This document shows, piece after piece, positions 62,344 through 64,000 of a DNA stretch of 64,000 nt. This stretch comes from Candidatus Gracilibacteria bacterium GN02-872 (GTDB lineage Bacteria > Patescibacteriota > Gracilibacteria > BD1-5 > UBA6164). A program made the translations under genes and the position numbers. The stretch is taken from the NCBI GenBank assembly GCA_003260325.1, contig MOLU01000001.1, positions 62,001 to 126,000 on the forward strand. The letters run 5' to 3'. How positions within the stretch are numbered: the stretch's first letter is position 1; each line of letters opens with the position of its first letter. Below the pieces are notes generated by a model, which saw only the letters and a program-made list of their open reading frames with translations, searched no databases and was not told the origin of the DNA.

Positions 62344-64000
<1,657 letters not shown>

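Overview
The window comes from a very AT-rich bacterium in which UGA is read as glycine (translation table 25). That points to the Gracilibacteria (BD1-5) / Absconditabacteria (SR1) group of the candidate phyla radiation. The sequence shows this directly. With UGA as stop, nearly every gene breaks into fragments. With UGA as Gly, long uninterrupted frames appear in which UGA falls on invariant glycines, for example the Walker A loop of the ComM/YifB protein at 11680-11708. Only TAA and TAG end genes. All coordinates below use this code. No rRNA, tRNA, insertion sequence or CRISPR array was seen.

Layout. 1-5.0 kb, minus: a VanZ-RDD membrane protein, an LCMT-type methyltransferase, a DUF4300 lipoprotein, a DUF2157-like membrane protein, an alkyltransferase-like (MGMT fold) protein and two tandem lipoproteins. 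5.2-10.5 kb: a MATE exporter; a minus operon of polysaccharide pyruvyl transferase, TfoX-N and GNAT; a plus PadR-HAAS pair with its own promoter and palindromic operator. 10.5-21.6 kb is mostly housekeeping: YifB, a DNA polymerase III delta' subunit, a prepilin with a beta-propeller-like insert, RRF, bL33, YebC, a U32 peptidase, bS21, RbfA, FtsQ, an RsbW-like ATPase and HU. 21.9-27.2 kb: a type IV pilus operon (PilN/PilO/PilC-like and four pilin-like proteins). 27.3-34.6 kb: a VirB2-like protein, a TraB-like protein, a PrsW protease, MurA, a PP2C-like membrane protein with propeller-like repeats, bL25 and a thioredoxin-fold protein that has lost its usual CxxC.

34.8-47.1 kb, minus, is the most distinctive block: a 989-residue Cys-rich secreted protein, two giant (1132 and about 943 residue) related surface proteins with Pro/Thr stalks, a pair of GlcNAc-type glycosyltransferases between them, and a small LPKTG-anchored protein transcribed first. 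It looks like a self-contained surface-glycoprotein module.

47.2-64 kb: yidC-rnpA-rpmH, pyrH, two lipoproteins, RNase J with a long leader, a secreted HExxH protease followed by four tandem VirB2-like two-helix proteins, then plus-strand GT4 glycosyltransferase, O-antigen-ligase-like protein, a large secreted protein and an Asn-rich tandem-repeat secreted protein running off the end.

Taken together the window shows a small-genome, probably host- or surface-attached cell: pili, many lipoproteins, glycosylated or sorted surface proteins, and several genes for envelope polymers. Most transcription units end in U-tract hairpins. Recognisable promoters are mainly TTGACA/TATAAT-like with 16-17 bp spacers.
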